Notes: generated by a model not told the origin, from the letters alone. A stretch of 64,000 nt of DNA from Acidimicrobiia bacterium UBA5794 (GCA_002418265.1 DIDS01000017.1:79091-143090), one strand, 5' to 3'. Shown: positions 54,140-63,255, numbered from the stretch's first letter. Program-made: numbers and translations.

Positions 54140-55528
54140 CTACGGATCGGGTTTGGTGGTCGACGTGTGCCCGGATGGGCTGGTCCATCGGTATCGATCA
54201 CGACCGACGATCTCGTAGGTCCACCCACAGGTCTTGACGTTGTTGTGATACCGACACAACGGGGCGCTGTTGGGTATTTCACTCGGACCGCCCCGTACGA
54301 AGTCAATGATGTGATCCATGTCCGAATCGGTGGCCGGCATGCGACATCCGGGGAATGCGCAGGTGGGGCGCAACGTTTCGACGATGCGCCGCTCCTTTGG
54401 TGTCAAGGTGCGCTTCCGGGTCGTCCTCGATGCCGATGGCCTCGGGCGCTTCCGGGTCGTCCCGACGGCAACCGGATCACCGTTGCCGTCGCTCACAAGG
54501 AAACGGAACTCGACGTCGGTGCGGCGCTTCGCCGTCTTGCGAGCGATGTCAGCAATGATCGGTCCATATCCGGCGAGGTCGCCGGGATGGTCGTTGAGTT
54601 CGGCGAGTGTGGCGAGGTCGACACGGATGTTGACCGAGCCCTTGCGTGATCCTCGACCAAGGGTGTCGTAGTCATGGGTTCCGGAGAGAAGGTCAATCAG
54701 AACATCGGCTCGGAGCTGGTCGATCGTCCGGCTCTCTCCGTCCCGACGGAGCGACTTGGCGATGCTGTTGATGCGGCTCGTGGCTTCTGCCAGACGCTCT
54801 GGGGAGAGATCCAGACAGTGCAGATGGGCCGTTCCTGCGTCGGTTTGCTCGGTGACGAGGCGGCGTGCCTTGACAGCCTCCTCGTAGCGGTGTGCCGCCT
54901 CGTCGGGTTCCATCTCGATACACAGGTTGCGGATTCGAGCCCTGAGTTGCCCTGTCGTGAGCTCCGGTGCGTCTTCACTGACTCCTGACACCACACGCTT
55001 GGCCACGTCATCTGAGAGGTGCATCGTTGACTTGACGATCACTTGGGCTCGAGGCTCGTCGATCTCTCCACGGCGAAGAAGCTCCCTCACCTCTGGAATC
55101 CGATGCTGCGTCTGCATCGCCAGCGCAACCTTGTTCTCTGCGGCTCGTCGCGTCAGGTGCAGGGCATATCCCACTTCGGCTACCGCACTGTCAAACACCA
55201 CCGAGTCGGAAACGTGGGCGCGACCGGCCTCCATCCGCCGACTGACCATTGCTGCGATGTCGTCGAGGAGGCATGCCGTGTGGTAGCTGATCATGCGCTG
55301 GCGGGCATCAAGCACCACAAACCGGTGATAGTCGGACAGATTGTGATCTCGTATCGATTCGAGCATGGCAGCGAGTTCGGGACCAGGTTCAAGCGAAGCA
55401 ATCCCCCGTGGCATCGGATCACAGCCGTAGTCGGTTGGAGCGGGGCCCCAGGGACCATAAAGATCCGCACCAACGTTTGGCCAGAACGCCGATGGCTTTC
55501 CCATCACTTCGTTTCGTTCTTTCAACAT
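54140..55528 (-). CDS. DUF222-HNH endonuclease (13E12 repeat type)
   Basis: 462-residue actinobacterial protein. The N-terminal DUF222 helical domain (about 60-330) is followed by a C-terminal HNH domain: CAFPGCRMPATDSDMDHIIDFVRGGPSEIPNSAPLCRYHNNVKT. Such proteins are multi-copy in many actinobacteria. It is divergent from the DnaQ-UvrC-like gene, and the shared 107-base region holds a LexA-type box. Confidence 0.87.
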   Translation of the reverse strand: MLKERNEVMGKPSAFWPNVGADLYGPWGPAPTDYGCDPMPRGIASLEPGPELAAMLESIRDHNLSDYHRFVVLDARQRMISYHTACLLDDIAAMVSRRMEAGRAHVSDSVVFDSAVAEVGYALHLTRRAAENKVALAMQTQHRIPEVRELLRRGEIDEPRAQVIVKSTMHLSDDVAKRVVSGVSEDAPELTTGQLRARIRNLCIEMEPDEAAHRYEEAVKARRLVTEQTDAGTAHLHCLDLSPERLAEATSRINSIAKSLRRDGESRTIDQLRADVLIDLLSGTHDYDTLGRGSRKGSVNIRVDLATLAELNDHPGDLAGYGPIIADIARKTAKRRTDVEFRFLVSDGNGDPVAVGTTRKRPRPSASRTTRKRTLTPKERRIVETLRPTCAFPGCRMPATDSDMDHIIDFVRGGPSEIPNSAPLCRYHNNVKTCGWTYEIVGRDRYRWTSPSGHTSTTKPDP

Positions 55529-55606
55529 GGTGACAACGTATCAAGTGGGTGTGACAGATTTGGGTGTCTGAGCGGGTACGGCCGCAGAAATCTGAAAGCC
55601 ACACAA

Positions 55607-55622
55607 TCGAACACGCGTTCGA
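55607..55622. promoter_or_regulatory. LexA/SOS box
   Basis: TCGAACACGCGTTCGA has perfect TCGAAC/GTTCGA arms around four bases, the SOS box form of actinobacteria and Bacillus. It lies 14 bases before the ATG of the DnaQ-UvrC-like gene and 79 bases from the HNH start. DNA damage would be expected to derepress one or both. Confidence 0.78.
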
Positions 55623-55635
55623 GTATGTTCTCTCC

Positions 55636-57240
55636 ATGACTCTTGTTGGCCAGCGATCCTTCAACGACCTGGGGATACCGCTGTCGGAGGTTCCGTTCTG
55701 TGTTCTCGATCTTGAGACAACGGGTGTCGGTCCCGATATCTGTGAGATCACCGAGATCGGAGCCATCCGCTATGAAGGTGGCGTCGAGACAGGTCGATTC
55801 CAGACGCTCGTCAACCCCCAGACCGGTATCCCGCCACAGGTCACGGTGATCACCGGGATCACGCAGGCAATGGTCATCGATGCCCCCACGATTGGTGAAG
55901 CACTCCCCTCGTTCCTCGAATTTCTGGGCGACGCGGTCATCGTTGGGCACAACGTGTCATTCGACATCTCGTTTCTCAACGCAGCGGCCATCCGTCTGGG
56001 TTACGGGCGGCTCCCGAATCGATCCACCGACACGCTTGGACTCGCACGCCGTCTGGTGCGGCAGGAGGTGCGAAACCTCAGACTTTCAAGTCTCGCTGCA
56101 CATTTCCGGTCGCCCACCACGCCAAACCATCGAGCCCTCGATGACACGATCGCCACCGCCCACATCTTTTGGTGCCTCCTCGAACGGGCTGGCGCCATCG
56201 GCGTGACGCACCTCGATGACCTGTTGAACCTCCCGACGATCAAAGGCTCGCGAGCGATCGGAAAGCTCACGCTGACCGAGCACCTTCCACGAAAACCCGG
56301 TGTCTATCGCTTTCTCGACGCCGGTGGCCACGTCCTGTACATCGGCAAGGCAACCAACCTACGGTCCCGGGTTCGTTCGTACTTCAGTGGCGATACGCGT
56401 CGCAGGGTCGACGACATGCTCCGTGACACCGTGTCGATCGAGCATCAGGTGACGAGTTCTGAACTTGAGGCCTCCATCGTGGAGTTGCGTGAGATCCACG
56501 AACAGCGGCCGATCCACAACAAGAGATCGAAGCCCCCCCGTTCGCTCCACTGGGTTCGCCTCACTGAGGAGCGTCACCCCCGGTTCCAGCTTGTCAGGAC
56601 CCCCGGAAAGGGGCGACTCGACATCGGTCCGTTCCGGTCTCGGCGGGCTGCCGAGCAGGTGATGTTTGCTCTCTGGGACGGCTCTCAGATCCGTCGCTGT
56701 ACTTCGAGTGGCCGCGGGTGTGCCTTCGCCGAACTCGGCGTGGCGGTCTGCCCGTGTTCGGGTGGTGTGTCCGATGACGAGTACGCAGCAATCGTCGACC
56801 AAGTTGTTGCCCAGATTGAACGCGACCCTCTGCCGATCTTCACCAATATCGGGGAACGGATGGCGGTCTTTGCTCGCCATCAGCGCTTCGAGGATGCGGC
56901 GGCGGTCCGCGACCGATGGGACGGGTTGGCCAGGGCGCTGGAACAGCGGCGAGCGTGGCAGTGTCTCCAGGATGCCGGTCGATTCGTCGCCGTCGACGCC
57001 GACGGACTCCATGTCGTGGTCAACCGCGGGCGTCTGGAGTCATGCTGGCGAAGCAACGCGACCGCACCACTTCCCTCCGACGTCAGGGGCCCACAACGGT
57101 ACCCCGACACGATGGCTGCCCTCGACGAGGCAATGGTCCTGTGGCGCTGGCTGACGCACGCAGCAGTAGAACTCCTCCACATCTCAGGCACCCTGGCCCT
57201 ACCACCCACCCCCATCCCCGTCCTCCCTTCAGTTTCGTGA
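55636..57240 (+). CDS. DnaQ-type exonuclease fused to a UvrC-like GIY-YIG domain
   Basis: 534 residues. The N-terminal 3'-5' exonuclease has Exo I DLETTG (D25, E27), Exo II GHNVSFDISFLN and Exo III HRALDD (about 165-170). A UvrC-like GIY-YIG nuclease domain follows (PGVYRF...VLYIGKATNLRSRVRSYF, 221-250), then further UvrC-like parts including a UvrB-interaction-like AVFARHQRFEDAAAVRDRW. I start at the ATG at 55636 because the GTG at 55564 would place the SOS box inside the gene. It is likely a repair nuclease. Confidence 0.85.
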   Translation: MTLVGQRSFNDLGIPLSEVPFCVLDLETTGVGPDICEITEIGAIRYEGGVETGRFQTLVNPQTGIPPQVTVITGITQAMVIDAPTIGEALPSFLEFLGDAVIVGHNVSFDISFLNAAAIRLGYGRLPNRSTDTLGLARRLVRQEVRNLRLSSLAAHFRSPTTPNHRALDDTIATAHIFWCLLERAGAIGVTHLDDLLNLPTIKGSRAIGKLTLTEHLPRKPGVYRFLDAGGHVLYIGKATNLRSRVRSYFSGDTRRRVDDMLRDTVSIEHQVTSSELEASIVELREIHEQRPIHNKRSKPPRSLHWVRLTEERHPRFQLVRTPGKGRLDIGPFRSRRAAEQVMFALWDGSQIRRCTSSGRGCAFAELGVAVCPCSGGVSDDEYAAIVDQVVAQIERDPLPIFTNIGERMAVFARHQRFEDAAAVRDRWDGLARALEQRRAWQCLQDAGRFVAVDADGLHVVVNRGRLESCWRSNATAPLPSDVRGPQRYPDTMAALDEAMVLWRWLTHAAVELLHISGTLALPPTPIPVLPSVS

Positions 57241-57289
57241 GAAACTGCCAAGCTCCGTCTCTCCGCTGGACAAATCCGACGTGAGACGC

Positions 57290-57325
57290 CCCCCTGCAGC
57301 GTTGCTGCGCTCCTCGCGTCCCCCC
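57290..57325. repeat. 36-bp GC-rich dispersed repeat, second copy
   Basis: Matches 6614-6649 with one mismatch and is followed by a similar CCCCGG-CAG-CCGGGAGG hairpin. It lies in the gap before the tRNA-binding gene stop. Confidence 0.65.
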
Positions 57326-57342
57326 GGCAGCCGGGAGGACGG

Positions 57343-57690
57343 TCAGGCGATGGACGTGCCGGGTTCAACATCACGATCGGGTCTGAGGAGCACCACACCT
57401 TCGTCCGCCAGCGCTCCGATCACGAGGACGTCCGAGCGGAACCCACCCACCCGCATGGGGGCAAAGCCGGTGACTGCGACGACCTGAGAACCGACGAGGT
57501 CGTCGGGTTCGTACAGGTCGGTCAGCTTGGCTGACGACTGGAGGACACCGGCATCACCAAAGTCGATCCACAGGCAGAACGCAGGGTCGCGGGCCCCGGC
57601 ATTCGGCTCGCATCGTGTCACGGTGCCGATCTTGAGATCGAGGGCGGCGAAGTCGGCGAACGTCGGTGGCGCTGGATCGGGATCGGGCAT
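57343..57690 (-). CDS. tRNA-binding domain protein (CsaA-like)
   Basis: 115-residue OB-fold protein of the EMAPII/CsaA class, starting after a short acidic tail with FAALDLKIGTVTRCEPNAGARDP and containing SSAKLTDLYEPDDLVGSQVVAVTGFAPMRVGGFRSDVLVIGA. CsaA is a tRNA-binding, chaperone-like protein. It stands alone before the surface-protein array. Confidence 0.82.
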   Translation of the reverse strand: MPDPDPAPPTFADFAALDLKIGTVTRCEPNAGARDPAFCLWIDFGDAGVLQSSAKLTDLYEPDDLVGSQVVAVTGFAPMRVGGFRSDVLVIGALADEGVVLLRPDRDVEPGTSIA

Positions 57691-57900
57691 TGTCAGAATC
57701 TAGTCTCGTTTGCCGATCTTGGGAGGATGCTGAGGACCATCGAGATCGCAGTGTTGGGCCGTTTTTCACACCCAAAAGCGGGCACGATGGAAAGAAATCT
57801 TGCATCGCTCCAGTGCGATCGGCAGCCGCAACGACCAGAAACCGTGTGACAGCACGGCTTACAGCGGGTAACTAGATACATATATGAATGCAGATTGGCA
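57691..57900. other. Non-coding region before the surface-protein array
   Basis: 210 bases with no gene I can support. It is the first part of a 425-base gap that ends at the first surface-protein gene; the second part is the leader RNA. A promoter must lie here, but I see no convincing -35/-10 pair. Confidence 0.4.
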
Positions 57901-58133
57901 CTTGCCGACCACCGTGCGTGTCTGTATCTTTAGGAGGTAGACGGGTATGAGTCAGACGACCCATGTGGTCGCGCTGGTTTGTCCTGTTGAATAGATCTAT
58001 AGCTGGAACAACCGATCACGGACGGGCTTCCGTGACGGTGGTTGAAACTGTGTCTGCGGTTGGGCTAACCGCAGACCCACGGAGCACGCTCCGTGAACTA
58101 GGGATTGGAAGGCATATGCCTCAAGCATGGGCA
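57901..58133 (+). ncRNA. Putative structured leader RNA, copy 1
   Basis: First of three related leaders. Elements in order: a GCCGACCACCGTGCG box (57904), ATGAGTC hairpin at 57947, a GTCTGCGGTT-GGGCT-AACCGCAGAC stem-loop with loop 58062-58066, a CACGGAG/CTCCGTG hairpin (58079-58096), GGAAGG, and the start codon at 58116 inside an ATGC-CTCAA-GCAT hairpin. Spacing matches copies 2 and 3 within a few bases. Structure is inferred from sequence by eye. Confidence 0.6.
57947..57994 (+). CDS. Possible leader ORF in copy 1
   Basis: Fifteen codons starting MSQTTH and ending TAG, with AGGAGG nine bases upstream. The other two leaders also begin a frame with MSxxTH at the same place, but those frames continue further. 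May be a regulatory upstream ORF, or the conservation may be structural. Confidence 0.4.
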   Translation: MSQTTHVVALVCPVE

Positions 58134-61100
58134 CCCAGCAATGGGTACGTACGTAAAGTCATCGCGACCGTAGCGACACTTTTTGTGATTCTGGCAACAC
58201 TGGTTGCGATTCCCATCGCTGCACCCGGTCTTGCAGCGCGCGCAAACGCTCAGACCGATGACACTGGCGGCGAGTGTGGTATCGACATGACCTTTGTGCT
58301 TGACCACTCCGGGTCTATGGAAAACGACGTCAACGGCGTTGCAAGCTCAATCAACACTGCGCTCGCGACTCCGTCGATCGCCGCTAGCGGCTCCCAAGTT
58401 GGATTCGTCAAGTTCGCCCTATCGGCGACAGTGTTGAATTCTGGCGACCCCATGCAGCTCATCGCAGCTCGGCCCAATTGGGCGAGCGGCTTCTACCAGA
58501 ACCCCGGTTCGGGGTGGACAAACTGGGATGCCGCTCTCGATTCAGCTATACCCCTCGCGGACGCTGGCGATTCCAACCAGCCGAACGTCTTGATCTTTGT
58601 TACCGACGGGAACCCAAACCACGATGACAACGACGCCGAGCACAGTGTGGGCGATCCCAAAACCGGCGGGCATTGGAAGCACCCAGACAACAACAGTGCG
58701 AATGGTTGGGGAGCGGCGGCTGCGCATTCTGTCATAGGACCCAACAATTTCGACTACAAATTCGGAGTCGGAGTTGGGCCAGAATGGGACGCCTCGATTG
58801 GTTCTCCGCTGTTGCAAACGGCCCTCAATGTCGGTTCGGAGAACATCTTCGCTACCGGCTTTACGGGACTCGCTGACACGCTGAGTGACATCATCGCCAA
58901 GGCCTGCGCTCCAAAACTAGAAATCGACAAGAAGACGAACGACCAGGATCATGACGTTGAAGTCCCGGTCGGCGGCGACGTCACGTGGACATACAAGGTC
59001 ACCAACAAGGGACCGGTAACGGTTACCGGCATCAAGGTGACTGACAGCGAATTCGCAGCGGATCAGATCACCTGCACCGGACCCTACGAGACGCCCGACG
59101 ACGAAATCGATGGTGAACTGAACCACATCACTGGCTTCAGCCTTGCTCCGGGTCAATGGGCAGATTGCGAAGCATCCGGTGTAGCGGGTGCGGACCCTTA
59201 CACCAACACGGGAACGGCGACCGGCGATGGGGATGTCACGGCCAGCGACGACTCCAACTACATACCAATCTCGCCTGATCTTACGATCACCAAGACGGCC
59301 GACCAGGATGTCTACTCGGTTGGTGACACGATCACGTACACCGTGGCATTCACCAACAGCTCAGACACAGAGAACATCGTTGTTGACCAGTTGACCGACA
59401 ACATCGACGGCTCGGTTCTGAATCTCCTTGAGTACGGAGTGGCGGAGGAGAACACGTGCAATACCGGTGCAGTCGATGGCGGCGCCGACGCGACCATCAC
59501 CGTCCCACCCGACGGTACGAGTTGCTCGTTCTCAATCGTCGCGAGCTTCGACATGCCGTCCTACGGTGGCGATGAGTGTGAAAACGAGCAAGGAGAGTTC
59601 AAGAACCTCGTCGTTGCGAACGACGAGGCTGAGGCGTGCGAGAGCATCGATCTGCGCGGTATCCAAGTTGAGAAGTCCGCACAGGATGGAACGATCTACG
59701 ACGGGGACACAGTGCAGTTCGACGTCAAGATCACCAACCTTTCCAGCGCCGAGACGGTGACGATCAACACGCTCACAGAAAACTTCGGATCTGGATCGAT
59801 GGACCTCACGGCGCTCGATGGGTTCAGCGAGAACACATGTGCGGCCCTCTTCCCTGACCTTGAACTCGCACCTGACGGATCGGTGGACTGCTACTTCACG
59901 CTCGAAGTTGCCAGCGATACCTACACCGGCTATGACGGCGACCAATGCGATGTCGACGGCAGGGCCGACTTGGTTGCCGCAATCGGGTCGAGCGGCGGGA
60001 GCGAAACTCCCGTATCTGACGAGGATTGCGCCGGGATCACGATCAACGAAAGGCCAGAGTTCGGCATTGAAGTGATCAAGACTGTTGATCCAGGCTCCCT
60101 CGTTTCGAGCGGGAATGTCACGTGGAGTATCGAAGTCAGGAACACCGGCACCTGGCCGTTGACGGGCATCACGTTCAAAGATCTGATGTCCTCTGATGCT
60201 GGTGACGAGACGCTTGCATCGTGTGAGGCACTCCACACCGGGTCGGTTGATGGGCCTGCCTACGGTGGCGGAATCCTCGGTGTCGGTGAATCGCTGTACG
60301 CCGAATGTGACTCAAGTCTGAGTCTCGCCGTGAACGGCACAAACGTGGAGAACACCGCCACGGCCATGGGCGATATCGCGGATCCACCTGATGGCATCGA
60401 TCTGCCCGACTGCCCGGAGGATGACGGCTACAACGTCTGTGACGAGGACTCGGCGACTGTCACGATCGGCAGAACACCTCCGCCACCAAGTGGTCGCCTT
60501 GCGATTGACAAGTTGGTGTGGGACGGCGACTCCTATGAGGATTTCGCATTGCTTCCGTTCGGTACGGTGCCGACGTGGCAGATCGAGGTGAGCAACCCGA
60601 GCACGGTGACCGTGTCCGGTCTCTCGCTGAACGATGCGGTTGCACCGGCGTGCCAGACGGCATTCACAACTGCACTTCCGGGCGCGAGCCTCGCGGCGGG
60701 CGCTTCGGTGACGTTTACCTGCACCAGTGCTGCGGTAACTGGTCCAACCGTGAACGTTGCGATTGCCAACGGCTCCGGCGTTCCCAGCGTCACTGACAGT
60801 GCCACCGTCAACATCCTCCAGGTGTTGGCTTCTGGGGTCATCGGTGACCGTGTCTGGTACGACCTTGACGATGATGGTGTTCAAGACGCCAACGAAGTCG
60901 GTATTACTGGAGCGACGGTGAGGATCACGGGTCTTGACGGCCAAGACGTTGATCCGGTTACAGCGGGTATCCAGACGTCGATGACAATGCTCACGGGCAA
61001 TGATGGCAAGTACCTATTCTCAGGTCTGCCCGCAGGTAACTACAAGGTCGATACACAGCTGTCCTGGATCCCGGATCCCGAAGCTGTTGGCCTTCGGTTC

Positions 61101-61307
61101 ACCACCCCGTCGTCCTTCACGATCACGCTCCCTGATGGTGGCGAGAATCTGACGGCCGACTTCGGTGTGGTCTCCGATGAGTTGGCACACACAGGTCTGA
61201 ACACCGACACGCTCCTGATCGTCGCAATCCTGTTGATGATCGCTGGAGCAGGTGCGGTCCTTGTTACTCGCCGCAGAAAGGACAACGGCGAAGATCTCGC
61301 TGCCTAG
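58116..61307 (+). CDS. Cell-wall-anchored surface protein with vWA, DUF11 and SdrD-B domains
   Basis: 1063 residues. Signal peptide with a hydrophobic core (about 15-40) and likely cleavage after ANA (about 45). A vWA domain has the MIDAS DHSGS at 63-67. Five DUF11-like repeats follow (starting near KLEIDKK, DLTITK, GIQVEK, FGIEVIK and RLAIDK), then an SdrD-B-like domain (VIGDRVWYDLDDDGVQDANEVG). The C-terminus has LAHTG (from 1023), a membrane helix and RRRK. The ATG at 58116 matches the start in copy 3. A ligand-binding adhesin is likely. Confidence 0.85.
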   Translation: MPQAWAPSNGYVRKVIATVATLFVILATLVAIPIAAPGLAARANAQTDDTGGECGIDMTFVLDHSGSMENDVNGVASSINTALATPSIAASGSQVGFVKFALSATVLNSGDPMQLIAARPNWASGFYQNPGSGWTNWDAALDSAIPLADAGDSNQPNVLIFVTDGNPNHDDNDAEHSVGDPKTGGHWKHPDNNSANGWGAAAAHSVIGPNNFDYKFGVGVGPEWDASIGSPLLQTALNVGSENIFATGFTGLADTLSDIIAKACAPKLEIDKKTNDQDHDVEVPVGGDVTWTYKVTNKGPVTVTGIKVTDSEFAADQITCTGPYETPDDEIDGELNHITGFSLAPGQWADCEASGVAGADPYTNTGTATGDGDVTASDDSNYIPISPDLTITKTADQDVYSVGDTITYTVAFTNSSDTENIVVDQLTDNIDGSVLNLLEYGVAEENTCNTGAVDGGADATITVPPDGTSCSFSIVASFDMPSYGGDECENEQGEFKNLVVANDEAEACESIDLRGIQVEKSAQDGTIYDGDTVQFDVKITNLSSAETVTINTLTENFGSGSMDLTALDGFSENTCAALFPDLELAPDGSVDCYFTLEVASDTYTGYDGDQCDVDGRADLVAAIGSSGGSETPVSDEDCAGITINERPEFGIEVIKTVDPGSLVSSGNVTWSIEVRNTGTWPLTGITFKDLMSSDAGDETLASCEALHTGSVDGPAYGGGILGVGESLYAECDSSLSLAVNGTNVENTATAMGDIADPPDGIDLPDCPEDDGYNVCDEDSATVTIGRTPPPPSGRLAIDKLVWDGDSYEDFALLPFGTVPTWQIEVSNPSTVTVSGLSLNDAVAPACQTAFTTALPGASLAAGASVTFTCTSAAVTGPTVNVAIANGSGVPSVTDSATVNILQVLASGVIGDRVWYDLDDDGVQDANEVGITGATVRITGLDGQDVDPVTAGIQTSMTMLTGNDGKYLFSGLPAGNYKVDTQLSWIPDPEAVGLRFTTPSSFTITLPDGGENLTADFGVVSDELAHTGLNTDTLLIVAILLMIAGAGAVLVTRRRKDNGEDLAA

Positions 61308-61366
61308 TACACAGCAGCGTTCGTAACAGAAGAGCCGTGGGATACCCCCCACGGCTCTTCTCTTTG
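60831..61366 (+). repeat. 536-bp C-terminal module and terminator, copy A
   Basis: Colinear with 62720-63255 at a constant offset of 1889 bases, ending in the shared terminator. The last part, from about 61217, is almost identical; differences cluster around the sorting motif. Confidence 0.8.
61330..61366 (+). terminator. Intrinsic terminator after the first surface protein
   Basis: AAGAGCCGTGGG (61330-61341) pairs with CCCACGGCTCTT (61348-61359), followed by CTCTTT. Identical in the second unit. Confidence 0.85.
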
Positions 61367-61417
61367 CTTAGGCGCCACAAGCAGGTATCTAGATACCACG
61401 AGGAACACATAGTGGGT

Positions 61418-61645
61418 CTTGCTGACCACGGAGCGTCGCAGTACTGTGAACACATCGGATATGAGTCGTTTGACCCATCGTATGGCTACATCACTGATGG
61501 CTACCAATTACTATCGCTGGAAGGGTCACAGCAGACCTCTGCACCGACTCGATCAGAATTGAGCAGCTAGGGCTTAGCTGCAAGGGCCTGCGGTACAAGA
61601 GTTCCGCACCCAACGGATAAGGAAGGCATGCTTCAAGCATGGACA
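61418..61645 (+). ncRNA. Putative structured leader RNA, copy 2
   Basis: Same order as copy 1: GCTGACCACGGAGCG box, ATGAGTC at 61461 with a GACCCA partner, GCAGCTA-GGGCT-TAGCTGC stem-loop (loop 61570-61574), a TGCGG...CCGCA hairpin (61590-61609), GGAAGG and an ATG at 61628 in a CATGC-TTCAA-GCATG hairpin. The stems differ in sequence from copy 1 but keep pairing. Confidence 0.6.
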
Positions 61646-61885
61646 CCGGGAGACCGGACAACATTGCTGATCTACGCCGACGTCAGTCGCTCTCACATCG
61701 GTACCCCACTACCAGCTCTCGTGGCGCGCGGCGAACCCAGACAGCTCCCACAACTCCCAACGAAAACACGGGCGTGGCATCAATCCGAGGGTCTTCATGA
61801 GCACCTGTCATGGCGCAAGTCGCCATTTGCCACAGAACACAGAGCATCTTTTGTCAACTGTCGAATCAATCGAAGGAGCAAATGA
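61628..61885 (+). pseudogene. Open frame at the copy-2 start codon, possibly a relic signal-peptide gene
   Basis: 85 codons beginning MLQAWTPGDRTTLLIYAD, related to the first residues of the other two surface proteins (MPQAW..., MPQAR...RRIYAA). The hydrophobic core is lost after that. It ends four bases before the TGA of its own frame meets the next ATG at 61886. It is either a broken copy or a regulatory upstream ORF. Confidence 0.4.
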
Positions 61886-63196
61886 ATGAAACGAGTACTA
61901 CTTCTTGTTGTACTGACGATGGCAATGGTGCTGTCAACCGTGGCCGTCGCAAGCGCCACAGATGACCGGACACCGGAACCCAACCGGGCGACCGTGGTAT
62001 GGGAAATGTGGGCAGCACCGCCAAATCACTTCAATACACCGCAGAATTACGTTGGCGTCACGTATTCGGTGGACGGTGGGCTGGAGCAAGCCAGCATTCC
62101 CTCCGGCTGTGAACGCATGTTCCAGGTGGACGTTTACAAATATAAAGATCAGCAAGACAGAGATAATGTCGACGCGCTGATCAAGGGAGGGATACTGAAC
62201 GGGCCGTCAGACCCCGTTCATGAACCGCTGATTGGCGGCGGTGCGGGCACGGCGTGGAAGTTTGTCTATAACGAAGAATGCGAGCCAGGGATTGACATCC
62301 GGAAGGGCCCACTCGGCACTGCGGAAGATGAAGATCCGGAGGAAGGCCCAGAAACGACCGCCGTCGATGCTGGATCGAAGTTCACATTCCATATCACGGT
62401 GACCAACACCGGAGAAACGACCCTGACCGATGTCACCGTCTCTGACCCAAACACCCCTGCATGCGATCGCGACAAGAACAACGGCGACACAGGAGGCCTG
62501 GCGTCAATGGAGCCAGGCGATTCCGTCTCGTACGAGTGTGTCACCGACGCACTCAAAGAAGGGTTCACGAACACCGCTACAGCAACCGGCACATCCGGCG
62601 ACAAAGAGGTGTCCGACGAAGACTCATCAATAGTCACGATCAAGGAATCGCCGCCCACGACCACGCCGCCGACCACACTGCCACCCAAGCCCACACCACC
62701 AGACGTGGACGTTCTGGCGTCTGGTGTCATCGGTGACCGTGTCTGGTATGACACTGACAAGGATGGCGTCCAAGATGCTGGCGAGGCGGGCATCCCTGGC
62801 TCAACGGTACAGATCACCGGTCTTGATGGGCAGGATGTTGATCCGGTGACACCTGGTATCCAGACATCGATGACGATGCTTACCGGCGATGACGGCAAGT
62901 ACCTGTTCTCAGGTCTGCCGGAAGGCAACTACAAGGTCGACACAAAAGCGACATGGATCCCGAACCCCGAAAACCTTGGACTCGGCTTCACAACCCCGTC
63001 GTCCTTCACGATTGCGCTACCCGATGGTGGCGAGAATCTGACGGCCGACTTCGGCGTGGTCGCTGACCAGTTGCCCGTCACCGGTCTGAACACCGACACG
63101 CTCCTGATTGTCGCAATCCTGTTGATGATCGCTGGAGCAGGTGCGGTCCTTGTTACTCGCCGCAGAAAGGACAACAGCGAAGATCTCGCTGCCTAG
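61886..63196 (+). CDS. LPxTG surface protein with DUF11 and SdrD-B domains
   Basis: 436 residues. A signal peptide ends near ASA (about 27), a unique N-terminal domain follows (about 30-135), then one DUF11-like repeat (IDIRKGPLGT onwards), a Pro/Thr-rich linker near 255-272, an SdrD-B-like domain and the anchor LPVTG (from 396), membrane helix and RRRK tail. Its ribosome site AAGGAG is just before the ATG and separate from the leader hairpins. Confidence 0.85.
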   Translation: MKRVLLLVVLTMAMVLSTVAVASATDDRTPEPNRATVVWEMWAAPPNHFNTPQNYVGVTYSVDGGLEQASIPSGCERMFQVDVYKYKDQQDRDNVDALIKGGILNGPSDPVHEPLIGGGAGTAWKFVYNEECEPGIDIRKGPLGTAEDEDPEEGPETTAVDAGSKFTFHITVTNTGETTLTDVTVSDPNTPACDRDKNNGDTGGLASMEPGDSVSYECVTDALKEGFTNTATATGTSGDKEVSDEDSSIVTIKESPPTTTPPTTLPPKPTPPDVDVLASGVIGDRVWYDTDKDGVQDAGEAGIPGSTVQITGLDGQDVDPVTPGIQTSMTMLTGDDGKYLFSGLPEGNYKVDTKATWIPNPENLGLGFTTPSSFTIALPDGGENLTADFGVVADQLPVTGLNTDTLLIVAILLMIAGAGAVLVTRRRKDNSEDLAA

Positions 63197-63255
63197 TACA
63201 CAGCAGCGTTCGTAACAGAAGAGCCGTGGGATACCCCCCACGGCTCTTCTCTTTG
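62720..63255 (+). repeat. 536-bp C-terminal module and terminator, copy B
   Basis: Second copy of the module at 60831-61366. It carries LPVTG where copy A has LAHTG. Confidence 0.8.
63219..63255 (+). terminator. Intrinsic terminator after the second surface protein
   Basis: Stem 63219-63230 with 63237-63248, then CTCTTT. Same sequence as the terminator at 61330. Confidence 0.85.

Noticed and set aside
55564..55635. DnaQ-UvrC-like start at the GTG at 55564
   Set aside because: This would put the LexA box inside the gene and adds residues without family similarity.
57901..58133. Leader as a known c-di-GMP or c-di-AMP riboswitch
   Set aside because: I looked for the GEMM core and the c-di-AMP (ydaO-type) conserved purine blocks and did not find them. 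The GGGCT-loop stem and start-codon hairpin do not fit either class, from memory.
60831..63255. CRISPR-like array from the long repeats
   Set aside because: The two copies are a 536-bp coding module and terminator, not short repeats with spacers; no cas genes are near.
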